In this document: positions 25,070 through 34,626 of the stretch, piece by piece
Numbering within the stretch: position 1 is the stretch's first letter
Layout: each line of letters begins with the position of its first letter
NCBI GenBank assembly: GCA_964404985.1
Contig: CAYOMD010000009.1
Span: 9,749 to 73,748 of the forward strand
DNA length: 64,000 bases
Source of the DNA: Hankyongella sp964404985
GTDB taxonomy: Bacteria > Pseudomonadota > Alphaproteobacteria > Sphingomonadales > Sphingomonadaceae
Direction: 5' to 3'
Notes under the pieces: model-generated
Databases searched by the model: none
What the model was told of the DNA's origin: nothing
Seen by the model: only the letters and a program-made list of their open reading frames with translations
Program-made: the position numbers and the translations under genes

Positions 25070-26782
25070 TCACAGACATTCCATGACGGCCCGGCCAAGA
25101 CCGTAATATTCCGCCCGCTCGAAGAAGGCGGGTCGCAGGCCGGAGGAGACGAAGTCACCAACCAGTTTGCCGCTCTCGTCCTCGCCGGTGTATTTGAATG
25201 TGTAGAGGTCCTGCATCACGATCACATCGCCTTCCATGCCGACGATCTCCGAAATGTAAGTGACGCGCCGAACGCCGTCGCGCATCCGGCTGATCTGGAC
25301 AATCATGTGGACCGCGTTGGCAATCTGCTCGCGGATCGCTTTGGGCGGCAGGTTGAGGCCCGCCATGTTGATCATGTTCTCCAGCCGGGTGAGCGCCTCG
25401 CGCGGCCGGTTGGCGTGAAGGGTGCCGAGAGAGCCGTCGTGGCCGGTGTTCATGGCCTGCAGAAGGTCGATCGCCTCCGGGCCGCGAACTTCCCCGAGAA
25501 TGATGCGGTCCGGACGCATCCGCAGTGCGTTCTTCACCAGATCGCGCATGGTGATTTCACCACGGCCTTCCAGGTTTGCCGGTCGGGTTTCCAAGCGTAC
25601 CACATGCGGCTGCTGCAGTTGCAGCTCTGCCGCATCCTCGATGGTGACAATGCGCTCGCCGGGGTCGATGTTGCGCGAGACCGCGTTCAGCATCGTGGTC
25701 TTGCCCGAGCCGGTACCGCCCGAGATGACGATGTTCAGCCGGCAGCGCCCGGCGATTTGCAGCAGCCGGCACATCTTCGGGCTGATGTTGCCTTGCTCGG
25801 CCATCTTCTCCAGCGTGATCTTGCGCTTGGAGAATTTCCGGATGGAAATGGACGATCCGTCGATCGCGAGCGGCGGAATCACGACGTTGACCCGGCTGCC
25901 ATCGAGCAGACGAGCGTCGCAGAGCGGCTGGCTCTCGTCGACGCGCCGGCCGATGGCTGCCACGATCCGCTGGGCGATGTTGAACAGGTGCTGCTCATCC
26001 CGGAAGCGCACGTCCGTCAGTTCCAGCTTGCCCTTGCGCTCGACATAGACCTGGTTGGGGCCGTTGATCATGATGTCGGTCACGGCTTCTTCCGCCAGCA
26101 GCGGCTCAAGCGGACCCAGGCCCAGCATGTCGTTGAGCAGCAGGCTGATGAGATCGCGCTGCTCGACCGTGTTGAGGTTCAGCTTCTCCTGCAGAAGGAG
26201 TTCGCTGACAATGTCCGAAATCTGGTCTGCGACTTCCCCGCGATCCATCTCGGAGATGACGGAGGCATCGATATGCTCGATCAGCAGAGGGTGGATACGC
26301 TCTTTGGCCGCGAGCACACTCTCGGAGCTGCTGGAGGCCGACTTCGCGGTCTTTGGCTGTTTGACGACAATCGGGTCGACCTCGATGCCGCCGACAAGAT
26401 CGATCACGTCATTCAGCAGAACGGTCACAACGTCACGGACTTCCGCTTCGCGTGCCTCAACGGCGCTCGCAGTGGCGGTTTCCCGAGTGAGGCTCATCAA
26501 CTCGTCGGCGATCTCGGTGCGCCGGCGCAGGCGTGTCGCCTCCGCCGGGAAGCGCTCTGCGAGAAGCGGCTCCACCAGTTCGTAGAGTTGATCGACGATG
26601 GCCCCGCTGGCTGGTGAACTGTCCGGGGTATCCGGTGACAATGCTGCCGGGTTCGTGACGATTCCCTCGGCACCGATCGACACCAGGGGGCGCCGTCCGC
26701 TGCCAAGGGTCAGGCCGCCCAGCGCCCCGGGTGAGGGCTGAGCGGCGTTACGCCTCCCGAAACCGACAGGGCGCATGCTCAC
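25070..26782 (-). CDS. cpaF: Tad pilus ATPase CpaF/TadA
   Basis: 570 aa secretion-type ATPase that powers Flp pilus assembly. The N-terminal 100 residues are low complexity; the catalytic core has Walker A GGTGSGKTTML at about 355, the aspartate box TIEDAAELQLQQPHVVRLETRP, Walker B RMRPDRIILGEVRGPEA and the histidine-box region TGHDGSLGTLHANRP. The start ATG is three bases after the cpaE stop. All motor motifs look intact, so the system should be functional at this level. Confidence 0.95.
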   Translation of the reverse strand: MSMRPVGFGRRNAAQPSPGALGGLTLGSGRRPLVSIGAEGIVTNPAALSPDTPDSSPASGAIVDQLYELVEPLLAERFPAEATRLRRRTEIADELMSLTRETATASAVEAREAEVRDVVTVLLNDVIDLVGGIEVDPIVVKQPKTAKSASSSSESVLAAKERIHPLLIEHIDASVISEMDRGEVADQISDIVSELLLQEKLNLNTVEQRDLISLLLNDMLGLGPLEPLLAEEAVTDIMINGPNQVYVERKGKLELTDVRFRDEQHLFNIAQRIVAAIGRRVDESQPLCDARLLDGSRVNVVIPPLAIDGSSISIRKFSKRKITLEKMAEQGNISPKMCRLLQIAGRCRLNIVISGGTGSGKTTMLNAVSRNIDPGERIVTIEDAAELQLQQPHVVRLETRPANLEGRGEITMRDLVKNALRMRPDRIILGEVRGPEAIDLLQAMNTGHDGSLGTLHANRPREALTRLENMINMAGLNLPPKAIREQIANAVHMIVQISRMRDGVRRVTYISEIVGMEGDVIVMQDLYTFKYTGEDESGKLVGDFVSSGLRPAFFERAEYYGLGRAVMECL

Positions 26783-26785
26783 GGT

Positions 26786-28054
26786 TTAGTTGCTCTTCCT
26801 GGGCTGAAGCATTTGCCGCGCTTTGGCGATAAGGTCTGCAACCCCGGATACCTTGGCGGACTTCTCGGGTGCTCCATCCACCGAGTGGATCATAGTGTAG
26901 AGCTGTTTCATGGCATTTGCGGCCTTCGAGCCCTTGGCGGCCTCGACGATCGGCTTGCCCTGCTTGGCGGCCAGCGCCGCCGATTTTGGATCGAAGACGA
27001 TCGCCAGTGCGATCGGTCGCTCGATCGAGGCTTCAAAATCCTTGCGCGTCACCTCCAGCTCGCCGCCTGCCCCGACACGGTTGCCGACGATCCAGACCCG
27101 GGCATTGGGGCTGACCGACTGCAGGAAACCGAGCAGGCGGATGGTATCGCGGGTGGCCGCAAGCGTCATGTCCGTCACGACCACCACATCGGTCGCATCG
27201 GCGATCAGGGTCGGGTTTTGTACGGCAATGTTGCGCGGGATATCGACCACGAGCATATCATAGGCGGATTTCAGTTCATCCTGCAGGTGCTGCAGCGCAT
27301 TGCCGTCTGCCAGCAACGGCATCGTCATCGGCGTTTCTGCAGACATCACTGCAAGACGGTCGGAGATCTTCACGATCGCCCGCTCGACGAACAGCGAGTC
27401 GACGCGCGAGGGGTTTTCCAGCGCATCGGTGAGGCCGCGGCCCGGCTCGACGTCGAACGTGAGGGCTCCGACGCCAAAGTGAAGGTCGAGATCGAGGATC
27501 GCCGTGCGCTCCTGTGCGTCTTCGGCGAACTGCCAGGCCAGCGAGGCGGCAATGCTTGAGGCACCAAGCCCGCCGCGCGCACCAACGACGTGCACGATCC
27601 GCTGCTGCTTTTCCGCATGTTCCTGGGTCTTGGGCGTGTTGAAGGCGTTCTGCGCCATGGCGAAGGCGTCGCGCAGAAGGTCTGGCGTCACAGGCTTCAG
27701 CAGATAATCCTGAATGCCGGATGCCAGCAGCTCGCGATAGAGTGTCACGTCATTGATGCTGCCGAGTGCCAGCACGATGGTGCCGGGCTCGCAGACCTCC
27801 GCAAGGCTGCCGATTTCGCCGAGCGGATCGCCGCTGCCCGCCAGGTCGACCAGCAGAATCTGCGGCGACGCGGTCATGGAGAGAGACTGCACAGCGTTGG
27901 GCAAACCACCGAGATAGAGCTTCTCGGCCAGATAGCCCATCTCGACAGCGACCGCCTTGACAGCGGCGACCGTCTCAGGATCGTTGAGGAAAGCCATGAA
28001 TGGCTCTCGCTGTGCGGTTTTCATGGTTCTTGACGCGGACCAGGGTGCGTTCAT
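26786..28054 (-). CDS. cpaE: Pilus assembly protein CpaE/TadZ
   Basis: 422 aa. The N-terminal 130 residues form a receiver-like domain and the rest a MinD/ParA-type ATPase fold that localises the Tad machine at the pole in Caulobacter. The P-loop is atypical, as usual for this family: GARGGLGASS (about 156-165) has no Walker lysine. Other landmarks are ILDLDLHFG, DMLVVDIPRN and VWIVGNRVG. The ATG at 28054 gives MNAPW; internal ATGs 10 and 19 codons on are alternatives. Confidence 0.9.
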   Translation of the reverse strand: MNAPWSASRTMKTAQREPFMAFLNDPETVAAVKAVAVEMGYLAEKLYLGGLPNAVQSLSMTASPQILLVDLAGSGDPLGEIGSLAEVCEPGTIVLALGSINDVTLYRELLASGIQDYLLKPVTPDLLRDAFAMAQNAFNTPKTQEHAEKQQRIVHVVGARGGLGASSIAASLAWQFAEDAQERTAILDLDLHFGVGALTFDVEPGRGLTDALENPSRVDSLFVERAIVKISDRLAVMSAETPMTMPLLADGNALQHLQDELKSAYDMLVVDIPRNIAVQNPTLIADATDVVVVTDMTLAATRDTIRLLGFLQSVSPNARVWIVGNRVGAGGELEVTRKDFEASIERPIALAIVFDPKSAALAAKQGKPIVEAAKGSKAANAMKQLYTMIHSVDGAPEKSAKVSGVADLIAKARQMLQPRKSN

Positions 28055-28074
28055 GGCTGTTAGCCCCAGTTAAG

Positions 28075-28704
28075 TTACTTGTTGTTGCTCGTGGCGGTCG
28101 GGAGTTCCTTGTCGACGCCCGACGGCTTGTGATCACGCCAGACTTTTACCGCCTTGCTGATGATCTCGCCGTCCGGGCCACGATAGGTCTTGCCGGTTAC
28201 CAGATCGTTCGGGTCTGCGATCATGGCGTTGAGATTGCTCACAACGGCACACCCGAAGTTGCTGGATGTATTGGTGGCCATGCCTTCGCCGGCCTTGCGG
28301 TGCCAGTCCGGGCAGTTGGGGCGCTCGGCGGTTGCTCGCGAGACCACCAGGCGCACCATGCCGGGTTGCAGCGGCGGGCTGGTCGGCACCGCCGGCGTCT
28401 CCTCGATCAGCATGCCGAAGCGGGCAACCACCCCGGCGATGGCGGCGCGGCGCTGGCTGCGCCCGGATTCGACCGGATCGTCGATGGCAAGCCGGTCCCC
28501 GTACTGGACATTCTGGGCTTGCAGGAATCCGTCGACTGCTGCGGCATCAGCCGGTGCCAGCGTATCGCCTGGCCCAAAGCGCACATCATACGCCAGCTGT
28601 GAGACCGTAACCTGCGGCTTGAAGGTCGATTCAAGCGTAGGATTGCCGCAGGCGGCCAGACCGAAGGCCACAAGCAGAGGATACCATTTCAATCTGAATG
28701 CCAT
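28075..28704 (-). CDS. cpaD: Pilus assembly lipoprotein CpaD
   Basis: 209 aa. Lipobox LAACG near residue 20 predicts an outer-membrane lipoprotein. The CpaD family core is seen in RLAIDDPVESGRSQRRAAIAGVVARFG, VRLVVSRATAERPNCPDW and FGCAVVSNLNAMIADPNDLV. It is thought to help the secretin CpaC assemble. It lies between cpaC and cpaE as in other Tad loci. Confidence 0.9.
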   Translation of the reverse strand: MAFRLKWYPLLVAFGLAACGNPTLESTFKPQVTVSQLAYDVRFGPGDTLAPADAAAVDGFLQAQNVQYGDRLAIDDPVESGRSQRRAAIAGVVARFGMLIEETPAVPTSPPLQPGMVRLVVSRATAERPNCPDWHRKAGEGMATNTSSNFGCAVVSNLNAMIADPNDLVTGKTYRGPDGEIISKAVKVWRDHKPSGVDKELPTATSNNK

Positions 28705-28713
28705 GGATATCTC

Positions 28714-30273
28714 CTATTGTGCTGAAAAGCCGGGGGCGACCGGCGCGGCGGGTGCCGAGCCTGCCGCTGCCGGTGGTGCCGCCTGCGGCGCAGGGGCGTT
28801 CTGTTCGGGCTTTGGCCGGTTGGTCTTGAAGTTGCGCCCGAGCAACCAGCGCTCGAGATCGCTCGGGGACTTTAGGCCGTCGGTCGGCAGGCGGATGTCT
28901 TTCGCGTTGACCGGGCGCACCAGATACGGCGTCACCACGATCACCAGTTCGGACTCATTGCGGCGGAACCGGTCCGACTTGAACAAGGCTCCCAGCACCG
29001 GCAGATTGCCGAGACCCGGCGTCTTGCTCACGTCCTGGGTGGTGCCGTTGCGCAGCAGGCCGGCAATCATGAAGCTCTGTCCGGAGCCAAGCTCGACCGT
29101 GGTCTCGGCCCTGCGGGTGACGATGCCCGGCACGTCGAATCCGTTGATGCGGATCGCGCCCGCAGACGACAGTTCGCTGACCTCCGGCTTGACTTTCAGG
29201 CTGATCCGATCACCCGACAACACCACCGGAATGAAGGACAGGCCGACCCCGTATGGCTTGAACTCGATGGAGATGACCCCCGGTTCCTGGGAAATCGGGA
29301 CCGGGAATTCGCCGCCGGCCAGGAAGCTGGCCAGTTCACCCGAAAGCGCGGTCAGGTTCGGCTCGGCGAGGATGGTCACCATCCCCTCCTGAGCCAGCGC
29401 ATCCAGGGCACCCGCCGCATCGATGCCGAACAGTTTGCCGGCAATGCCGATGGCGGTTCGGCCGTCTGGTGGCACCAGGAAGTCGAATATCGTGCCGGGA
29501 TTCGCCGGGTTGACGAACTGCCCGGTGCCGGGATCGAGCGGCAGCGAGATCGAGCCGGCGGGCAGGCCGAAGAAGCTTGATGCGTCCGCGGTCGGCAGGG
29601 CACCCAGTGGCCGGTCCGTAATGTTGACGAAGTTGCGTCCGCGCGACAGGTTGAACAGAAAGCCGCCCGTCTTGTCCCGGGTCGCACCGTTGAAACCGAC
29701 TTCCTTCAGGACATCGCGGCTGACTTCGGCAATCTTGACCTGCAGGTTGACCTGCATCGGCGTGACGGATGTCAGGTTGTTGACGACTTTTTGCTTCTCG
29801 CCGACGAAGTCCTGCACCAGGCGTGCCGATGTGGCGACCATATCCGGCGTGGCAACTGTGCCCTCGAGCACGACCAGGCCGTTCAGGGTTTTCACCGTGA
29901 TGTCGGTCTCCGGCATCGCAGTATCGAGCATGGTCTTGATCTGGTCGATGTTGTTGGCGACCTGAACCTCTGCGGCATAGATGACCTGCTCGGCACCATC
30001 GACGGCATACAGCGTTGTCGCACCTTCTCCAGTGCCGAACACATAGATCAGGCGGGACGACTTGATCTGGATGTCGGCGACCTTCGGGTTGGCAATGAAC
30101 ACATTGGTGGCCGGGCGGTCGAGCCGCAGCAGGATGCCCTTGTTGACGCCGATTGCCAGATTGTTGCTGGCGTTCTGCACGGCAGGTGCTGCCGATAACT
30201 GCGGGCCGGCGCTAGCACAGGCCAGTGCCAGGCCCAGCGCAATACTGGCGCGAATGCGTGTGTGCTTGCGCAT
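28714..30273 (-). CDS. cpaC: Tad secretin CpaC/RcpA
   Basis: 519 aa outer-membrane secretin through which the Flp pilus exits. A signal peptide ends near PQLSA-APA. The N-terminal pilus-secretin domain includes GKSKILRL-like GVNKGILLRLDRPATNVFIANP, then a BON-like part (VVLEGTVATPDMVATSARLVQDFVGEKQKVVNNL). The secretin domain follows (about 240-455) with ILAEPNLTALSGELASFLAGGEFPVPI and SFMIAGLLRNGT. A Pro/Ala-rich tail of about 50 residues closes it. Two bases after cpaB. Confidence 0.94.
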   Translation of the reverse strand: MRKHTRIRASIALGLALACASAGPQLSAAPAVQNASNNLAIGVNKGILLRLDRPATNVFIANPKVADIQIKSSRLIYVFGTGEGATTLYAVDGAEQVIYAAEVQVANNIDQIKTMLDTAMPETDITVKTLNGLVVLEGTVATPDMVATSARLVQDFVGEKQKVVNNLTSVTPMQVNLQVKIAEVSRDVLKEVGFNGATRDKTGGFLFNLSRGRNFVNITDRPLGALPTADASSFFGLPAGSISLPLDPGTGQFVNPANPGTIFDFLVPPDGRTAIGIAGKLFGIDAAGALDALAQEGMVTILAEPNLTALSGELASFLAGGEFPVPISQEPGVISIEFKPYGVGLSFIPVVLSGDRISLKVKPEVSELSSAGAIRINGFDVPGIVTRRAETTVELGSGQSFMIAGLLRNGTTQDVSKTPGLGNLPVLGALFKSDRFRRNESELVIVVTPYLVRPVNAKDIRLPTDGLKSPSDLERWLLGRNFKTNRPKPEQNAPAPQAAPPAAAGSAPAAPVAPGFSAQ

Positions 30274-30275
30274 GA

Positions 30276-31337
30276 TCAGCGGCCTCCTGCGGCGACTTGT
30301 GTGGTCTCGGCGCCACGATTGACGATAATGCTGGGGCCGGATGGCCGTGGAGCCGGCGCAGCCTGTGCCGGTGCTGCGGGTGCTGCTGCCACTGGTGCCG
30401 ACCCGGCATCGGAACTGACTTTGGCACCATTGGCAAATTTCGAGACTTCCTTGCCGAGCGTGAACGTCTGGACGTCATCCCATGGCAGCTTCGGGTCACG
30501 TCTCACACTTGGCGCTGACACTGTGGGCGTGGGACCGGCTGCCGGTTTGCCCGCCTTGTCGGCAGGTAGACGGGCGCTGGCCGCCAGCAGGACCGGATCC
30601 CCCTTCGGGCTGGTTGCCGGTTCCTGTCTGTCCAGCGCTGCTGCAAGCTGCGCTTCCTCTGGCAGGGGGCGCAGGCTGAGCGATACCGCGCCGATCAGTT
30701 GCATGACAGCGACTTTCTCGACGAGCTTGGGTGTGACTTCCAGTGTGACGGTACGACCGACCTTGGGCTGGTCCTCGCGGTCATTGAAGTCCTGATCGAT
30801 CGCCAGCACGCGAACATTCTGCAGGATGGTCTCGGAGACCCGCAGCGGGCCGCGGTCCCCCTGGTCAACCTCGTGGGTCAGGATGAGGTCGACGCGGTCG
30901 CCCGGAAACACGAAACCGGCAACACCTGAGGTATCGGAAATCGCGATCGTTATCGCCCGCATGCCGGGGACCAGGGCTGCCGCGAGAAAGCCGCGCTCGC
31001 CGGGGCCGACCAGGCCGGCAACCGGCATCGGCAGTCCGGCTGCGATATCCGTACGGACGACCTTGCCGAAAATTTTCGTCTCATCGCCGGCGACGCCGCT
31101 GACGATAGCCTCGTCGATGGCATTATCCGGCCAGCGTTTCCAGGCGACATGTGCCGCCTCGATGATCGTGCCGCGCGGCAGCAGTTTGACTGCCACCAGC
31201 ACCTGTTTTTCTGCGGAAACCTGCTCGACCTGCTGCGGCGCGGCAGACTGCTGCATCATGAGGGAGCGCGCAAGCATGGCGGTAAAGCCAGCTATGATCA
31301 ATGCGCCAACAAGCAGAATAAGACTACGCGGGTTCAT
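30276..31337 (-). CDS. cpaB: Pilus assembly protein CpaB/RcpC
   Basis: 353 aa from the ATG at 31337, with AGGTG nine bases upstream; a GTG at 31349 would add four residues. One N-terminal membrane segment, then a SAF/antifreeze-like domain (LLPRGTIIEAAHVAWKRWP) and the RcpC domain with FPGDRVDLILTHEV. The C-terminal 100 residues are Pro/Ala-rich. Periplasmic partner of the secretin. First of the closely packed cpaB-cpaC-cpaD genes. Confidence 0.9.
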   Translation of the reverse strand: MNPRSLILLVGALIIAGFTAMLARSLMMQQSAAPQQVEQVSAEKQVLVAVKLLPRGTIIEAAHVAWKRWPDNAIDEAIVSGVAGDETKIFGKVVRTDIAAGLPMPVAGLVGPGERGFLAAALVPGMRAITIAISDTSGVAGFVFPGDRVDLILTHEVDQGDRGPLRVSETILQNVRVLAIDQDFNDREDQPKVGRTVTLEVTPKLVEKVAVMQLIGAVSLSLRPLPEEAQLAAALDRQEPATSPKGDPVLLAASARLPADKAGKPAAGPTPTVSAPSVRRDPKLPWDDVQTFTLGKEVSKFANGAKVSSDAGSAPVAAAPAAPAQAAPAPRPSGPSIIVNRGAETTQVAAGGR

Positions 31338-31373
31338 ACCGATACGCACCTGCTAAGGGTGAATGAGCGCTAA

Positions 31374-31880
31374 CTATGCCGCCAACACCTTAAGGATTGG
31401 TTCAACGAGGACGATGATGCCGCCGGTTGCGATCGCCACCCCATAGGGTACCTTTCGCGGTGCCTGCGGATTGAGCCGGGTCCGGATGATGACGACCGTC
31501 GCCACGACAGCGCCGGCCAGCGCCGTCCAGTAAATGGCTTGCCCGAAGCTGCCGAGCGGGAGCCAGAGTGCCAGCGCTGCCATCAGCTTGACATCGCCAC
31601 CTCCCATGACCTTGAGGGCAAACAGCCCGGCAAGAACGGCAAACACGACCGCAGACAGGGCAAGCTGTGTCCCGGCCAACGGCAGCAAAGGCTCACCGGA
31701 TGCATAGGCGAGCAACAGCCAATAGGGTGGCGCCAGCACTGCAATCACAAGGCAGAGTCGATTGGAAATGATATAGCGGCGGACGTCGCCGATGGCGGCA
31801 ACCATGAGCAGCGCGCACAAGGCAATCTCCAGGGTGACCTGCCCGATGCGTGCGATTTCCAGTGTGACAGCCTCTGACAT
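31374..31880 (-). CDS. cpaA: Prepilin peptidase CpaA (A24 family)
   Basis: 168 aa polytopic membrane aspartic protease that cleaves Flp prepilins. The two catalytic aspartates are in DVRRYIISN and in GGGDVK, the latter being the family hallmark. Five or six membrane segments fill the protein. The ATG at 31880 is chosen over a GTG three codons upstream; neither has a strong ribosome site. No pilin gene sits upstream, which is where flp usually lies; the next gene is divergent. Confidence 0.9.
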   Translation of the reverse strand: MSEAVTLEIARIGQVTLEIALCALLMVAAIGDVRRYIISNRLCLVIAVLAPPYWLLLAYASGEPLLPLAGTQLALSAVVFAVLAGLFALKVMGGGDVKLMAALALWLPLGSFGQAIYWTALAGAVVATVVIIRTRLNPQAPRKVPYGVAIATGGIIVLVEPILKVLAA

Positions 31881-31930
31881 GAGCGGCACACTAGTGGCCC
31901 ATGGTGAACAAAGCGTAAGGAGGATCTGCC

Positions 31931-32851
31931 TTGCAGGACGAAGTATTATGCCGGCGCAGTCTGCCGCCCGGCGGCGTTGAGCATCGCCTGGATTTGGGAG
32001 CTGCCAGGCTGCGCATTCACGTCTGGAGCGGCGCGCGCGCGGACTGCGGCACGATCATCCTGCTCAACGGGCGCGGTGATTTCATCGAGAAATATGCCGA
32101 GGCTTGCCACGCCATGGTGGGCTGGGGGCCGACACTGCTGGCGCTTGACTGGCGCGGGCAAGGGCTCTCCGGTCGATTGGCGTCAGACCCGCGTATTGGC
32201 CACGCGGATGATCTGGGCGCACTTGCCGGCGATCTGCCGGCCATGCTGGACCGAATCGACCTGCCGAGGCCGTTGCGTCTTGTCGCGCATTCGATGGGCG
32301 GGCATCTGGCGCTGCGGCTGTTGCATGATCATCCGGGCCTGGTGGAGCGGGCGGTGCTGCTCTCGCCGATGCTGCGGTTCCGGACCGCCCCGGTGCCCTG
32401 GGGACTGGCGAAGTGGATCGCGGCCGGGGCCATATGGCTGGGATTGGGCGAGCGCTATGCACCGGGGCAGGGGCCATTCGATGCAACAGTGCGCACGCAA
32501 AGTGCCCGCTTCCTGACCACGGACCCTGCGCGGCAGACTGATGAAAGCTGGTGGGCAGCCCAGAACCCGGCGCTAGTGAGCGGCGGTGTGAGCTTTGGCT
32601 GGTTGCAGGCAGCTTTTCGATCCGTCGCGCTGCTCGAGTCTCCCGGCTATCTGGAGGCAATCCAGACACCGCTGCTGGTGCTGGCGGCCGGTGCGGATCG
32701 CATCGTCGATCTCCCGGCGACTGAGCGTGCCTGCAAGCGGTTGCCGCAGGCTGTGCTGCATATCGTCGCGGGTGCGCAGCACGAACTGCTGCGGGAGCAG
32801 GACAGTATTCGCACGGCTGCGCTTTCGCAGATCCGGGATTACCTGCTGTAG
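31931..32851 (+). CDS. Alpha/beta hydrolase, lysophospholipase (monoacylglycerol lipase)-like
   Basis: 306 aa. The start is a TTG at 31931, decided by an excellent AAGGAGG eight bases upstream; the first in-frame ATG has no such site. Motifs: LLNGRGDFIEKYAEACHAM (oxyanion side), DWRGQGLSGR, nucleophile S121 in AHSMGGHLAL, acid in AAGADRIVD, histidine in GAQHELLRE. This is the PldB-type lysophospholipase group. It is divergent from cpaA and overlaps ruvX tail to tail by 13 bases. Confidence 0.9.
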   Translation: MQDEVLCRRSLPPGGVEHRLDLGAARLRIHVWSGARADCGTIILLNGRGDFIEKYAEACHAMVGWGPTLLALDWRGQGLSGRLASDPRIGHADDLGALAGDLPAMLDRIDLPRPLRLVAHSMGGHLALRLLHDHPGLVERAVLLSPMLRFRTAPVPWGLAKWIAAGAIWLGLGERYAPGQGPFDATVRTQSARFLTTDPARQTDESWWAAQNPALVSGGVSFGWLQAAFRSVALLESPGYLEAIQTPLLVLAAGADRIVDLPATERACKRLPQAVLHIVAGAQHELLREQDSIRTAALSQIRDYLL

Positions 32852-33306
32852 TGCAGCGCGTCGATTGCCCCTTGCAGGATGTAGGCGGCAGCTAGCTTGT
32901 CGACCAGTTCGGCACGGCGCGCGCGGCTGGTGTCAGCGTCAAGCAGGGTGCGCGTGACCGCGACGGTTGACCAGCGTTCGTCCCACAGCAGGATCGGCAG
33001 TGCGAGCACCGCATGAAGGTTGCGGGCGAAGGTGCGCAAGGATTGGGTCTGCGGTGACATGCTCCCGTCCAGGCTCAAGGGCAGGCCGACCACGAAGCCG
33101 GTCAGCCGCTGCTCCCGGCAGCGCTGCTGCAGAATGGCCACGTCCGCCGTAAATTTGCCGCGTGTCAGCGTCTCCGCCGGCGAGGCAATGGTCCACCCGG
33201 CATCGCAGTACGCCAGCCCGATGGTCTTGCTGCCGACGTCCAGCCCGCCCAGTCGACCCTTGCCCGGCAGTGCCGCCGCGAATTCGCCCGGACTCTGGGT
33301 GATCAT
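32839..33306 (-). CDS. ruvX: Holliday junction resolvase-like protein RuvX (YqgF)
   Basis: 155 aa RNase H-fold protein implicated in rRNA maturation and recombination. Motifs: GGLDVGSKTIGLAYCD with the first catalytic aspartate, VVGLPLSLDGS, and DERWSTVAV with the second acidic pair. The ATG overlaps the TGA of the upstream DUF3089 gene by four bases, so the two are translationally coupled. Confidence 0.92.
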   Translation of the reverse strand: MITQSPGEFAAALPGKGRLGGLDVGSKTIGLAYCDAGWTIASPAETLTRGKFTADVAILQQRCREQRLTGFVVGLPLSLDGSMSPQTQSLRTFARNLHAVLALPILLWDERWSTVAVTRTLLDADTSRARRAELVDKLAAAYILQGAIDALHYSR

Positions 33307-34502
33307 GGCGTGGGCCGGTGCAGTGCCTTGAGGCGTGCCTCGGCATCCAGGCGGATATCGGCCCAGAACAGCGTGATGTCATAACGGTTGAAGTCATTGC
33401 CCGGTAACGCCCGCTCCGAGAACGGGGCCTTGGGTTTGGGCGAGATGATCAAAAGGCCTTCCGGCGTACAGCGTGCGCCCACAAGGCCGGAGACCAGGGT
33501 GTCGAGCGCGCCGTTCGGCACCGGGCTGAAGGCAAGCGCGCCCTTATGTGCTTCGCTACCGACCAACTTGTCGTCACGCGTGCCGCTGAGCGGATTGGTG
33601 CACAGCAGATTTCTGGTCTGACGCGGATCTTTGCGCTCCAGCCACGCGGCGGCATCCAGCAGATGTTTGGGATCGACCGGCTCGGCAAAGCTCACCCAAC
33701 TGACCAGGCAGCGAACGTCCCCGGGGTCCTTGCAGGCGCGCAGCGACAAGGCCTGCAGATCGCCCGGATAGTCAACCGGCCAGCCGAGCAGATAGGCGGC
33801 AACCAGAGTCTGGCTCAGGGTCGCGCCAGCAATACGGTCAGCGAGAAGTCGTTTGGCGAGCAGCGCACCCTGGCCGTGCCCGACCAGGAAGAACGGCCGG
33901 TCCGGGTCACGCTGGACAAGAAAGGCATCAAAAGCGGCCTGTGCATCGGTATAGGCAAGGTCGATGGCTGCACGGGCGTCCTCGCTCTGGCTGTATTGCG
34001 CCCCGATCGTCGCCTGCCGGATCAAGGGGGCCCAGACTGTGCCGACACTGTTGAACGCACTGGCCTCATGGCGGACTGCCTCAAGCTGCAGGGCCTTGCT
34101 GGCGCTGTCGGTCAGCGGGTCGTTCCAGCTTCTGGCACTGAGGTAAGCGTCAGGCCCCAGGTAGAATATATCTGTCGCAGGGGTGTCCGTCGGCTGATGT
34201 TCCGGCGGCACAGCCAGTGCAGGGGATTGCTCCAGATCCGGGTGGGCAAGCCATGCCCCCTGAACCGTGTAGTCCGGCTGTGCGGCCTGCGGGCTGTCCT
34301 GAAACGCGATCTTGGGCACAAACGTCGTGCGCAGTAGGCTCGGGGCATAGGCGTTGAACAGCCACCAGAGCCCGACGGCGACGGTAATCAGCCCGGCAAC
34401 CAGCCACAAAAACTTCGTCGCCGGTGTTCGGCGTCTTTTGGGGGAGGGGCGTTCGGGCGGCGGCCGCTCCCACGAGGGGCGCTCTTCAACAGGGTTTGTC
34501 AT
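33303..34502 (-). CDS. DUF3089 alpha/beta hydrolase, membrane-anchored
   Basis: 399 aa from the ATG at 34502 (MTNPVEERP); the frame is open for ten more codons upstream. A Pro/Arg-rich cytoplasmic stub precedes a membrane segment at about residues 35-53. The periplasmic DUF3089 domain has FYLGPDAYLSARSWNDP, YTDAQAAFDAFL, the nucleophile in VGHGQGALLAKRLL, and ARCTPEGLLIISP. Substrate unknown. Its stop overlaps the ruvX start. Confidence 0.87.
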   Translation of the reverse strand: MTNPVEERPSWERPPPERPSPKRRRTPATKFLWLVAGLITVAVGLWWLFNAYAPSLLRTTFVPKIAFQDSPQAAQPDYTVQGAWLAHPDLEQSPALAVPPEHQPTDTPATDIFYLGPDAYLSARSWNDPLTDSASKALQLEAVRHEASAFNSVGTVWAPLIRQATIGAQYSQSEDARAAIDLAYTDAQAAFDAFLVQRDPDRPFFLVGHGQGALLAKRLLADRIAGATLSQTLVAAYLLGWPVDYPGDLQALSLRACKDPGDVRCLVSWVSFAEPVDPKHLLDAAAWLERKDPRQTRNLLCTNPLSGTRDDKLVGSEAHKGALAFSPVPNGALDTLVSGLVGARCTPEGLLIISPKPKAPFSERALPGNDFNRYDITLFWADIRLDAEARLKALHRPTP

Positions 34503-34626
34503 GCGTGATGCTGTTGGTCGACCAATCGGCACCCGTTTGCAAGAGGCGAGATAACGCTGGCGCTTGCATGACGTTTTCCCCGAGTGCTAGCTGCGCTGTA
34601 AAGTTGCCAGCAAGAATGGACACGAC

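Noticed and set aside
24377..26617. A 746-codon open frame on plus across tadB and cpaF
   Set aside because: It is antisense to two genes with complete family motifs; long antisense frames are expected in GC-rich DNA, and the translation is rich in Arg/Ser with no recognisable domain.
26156..28054. Loss of the Walker lysine in CpaE as a sign of decay
   Set aside because: CpaE/TadZ proteins commonly have atypical P-loops, so this is ordinary for the family.
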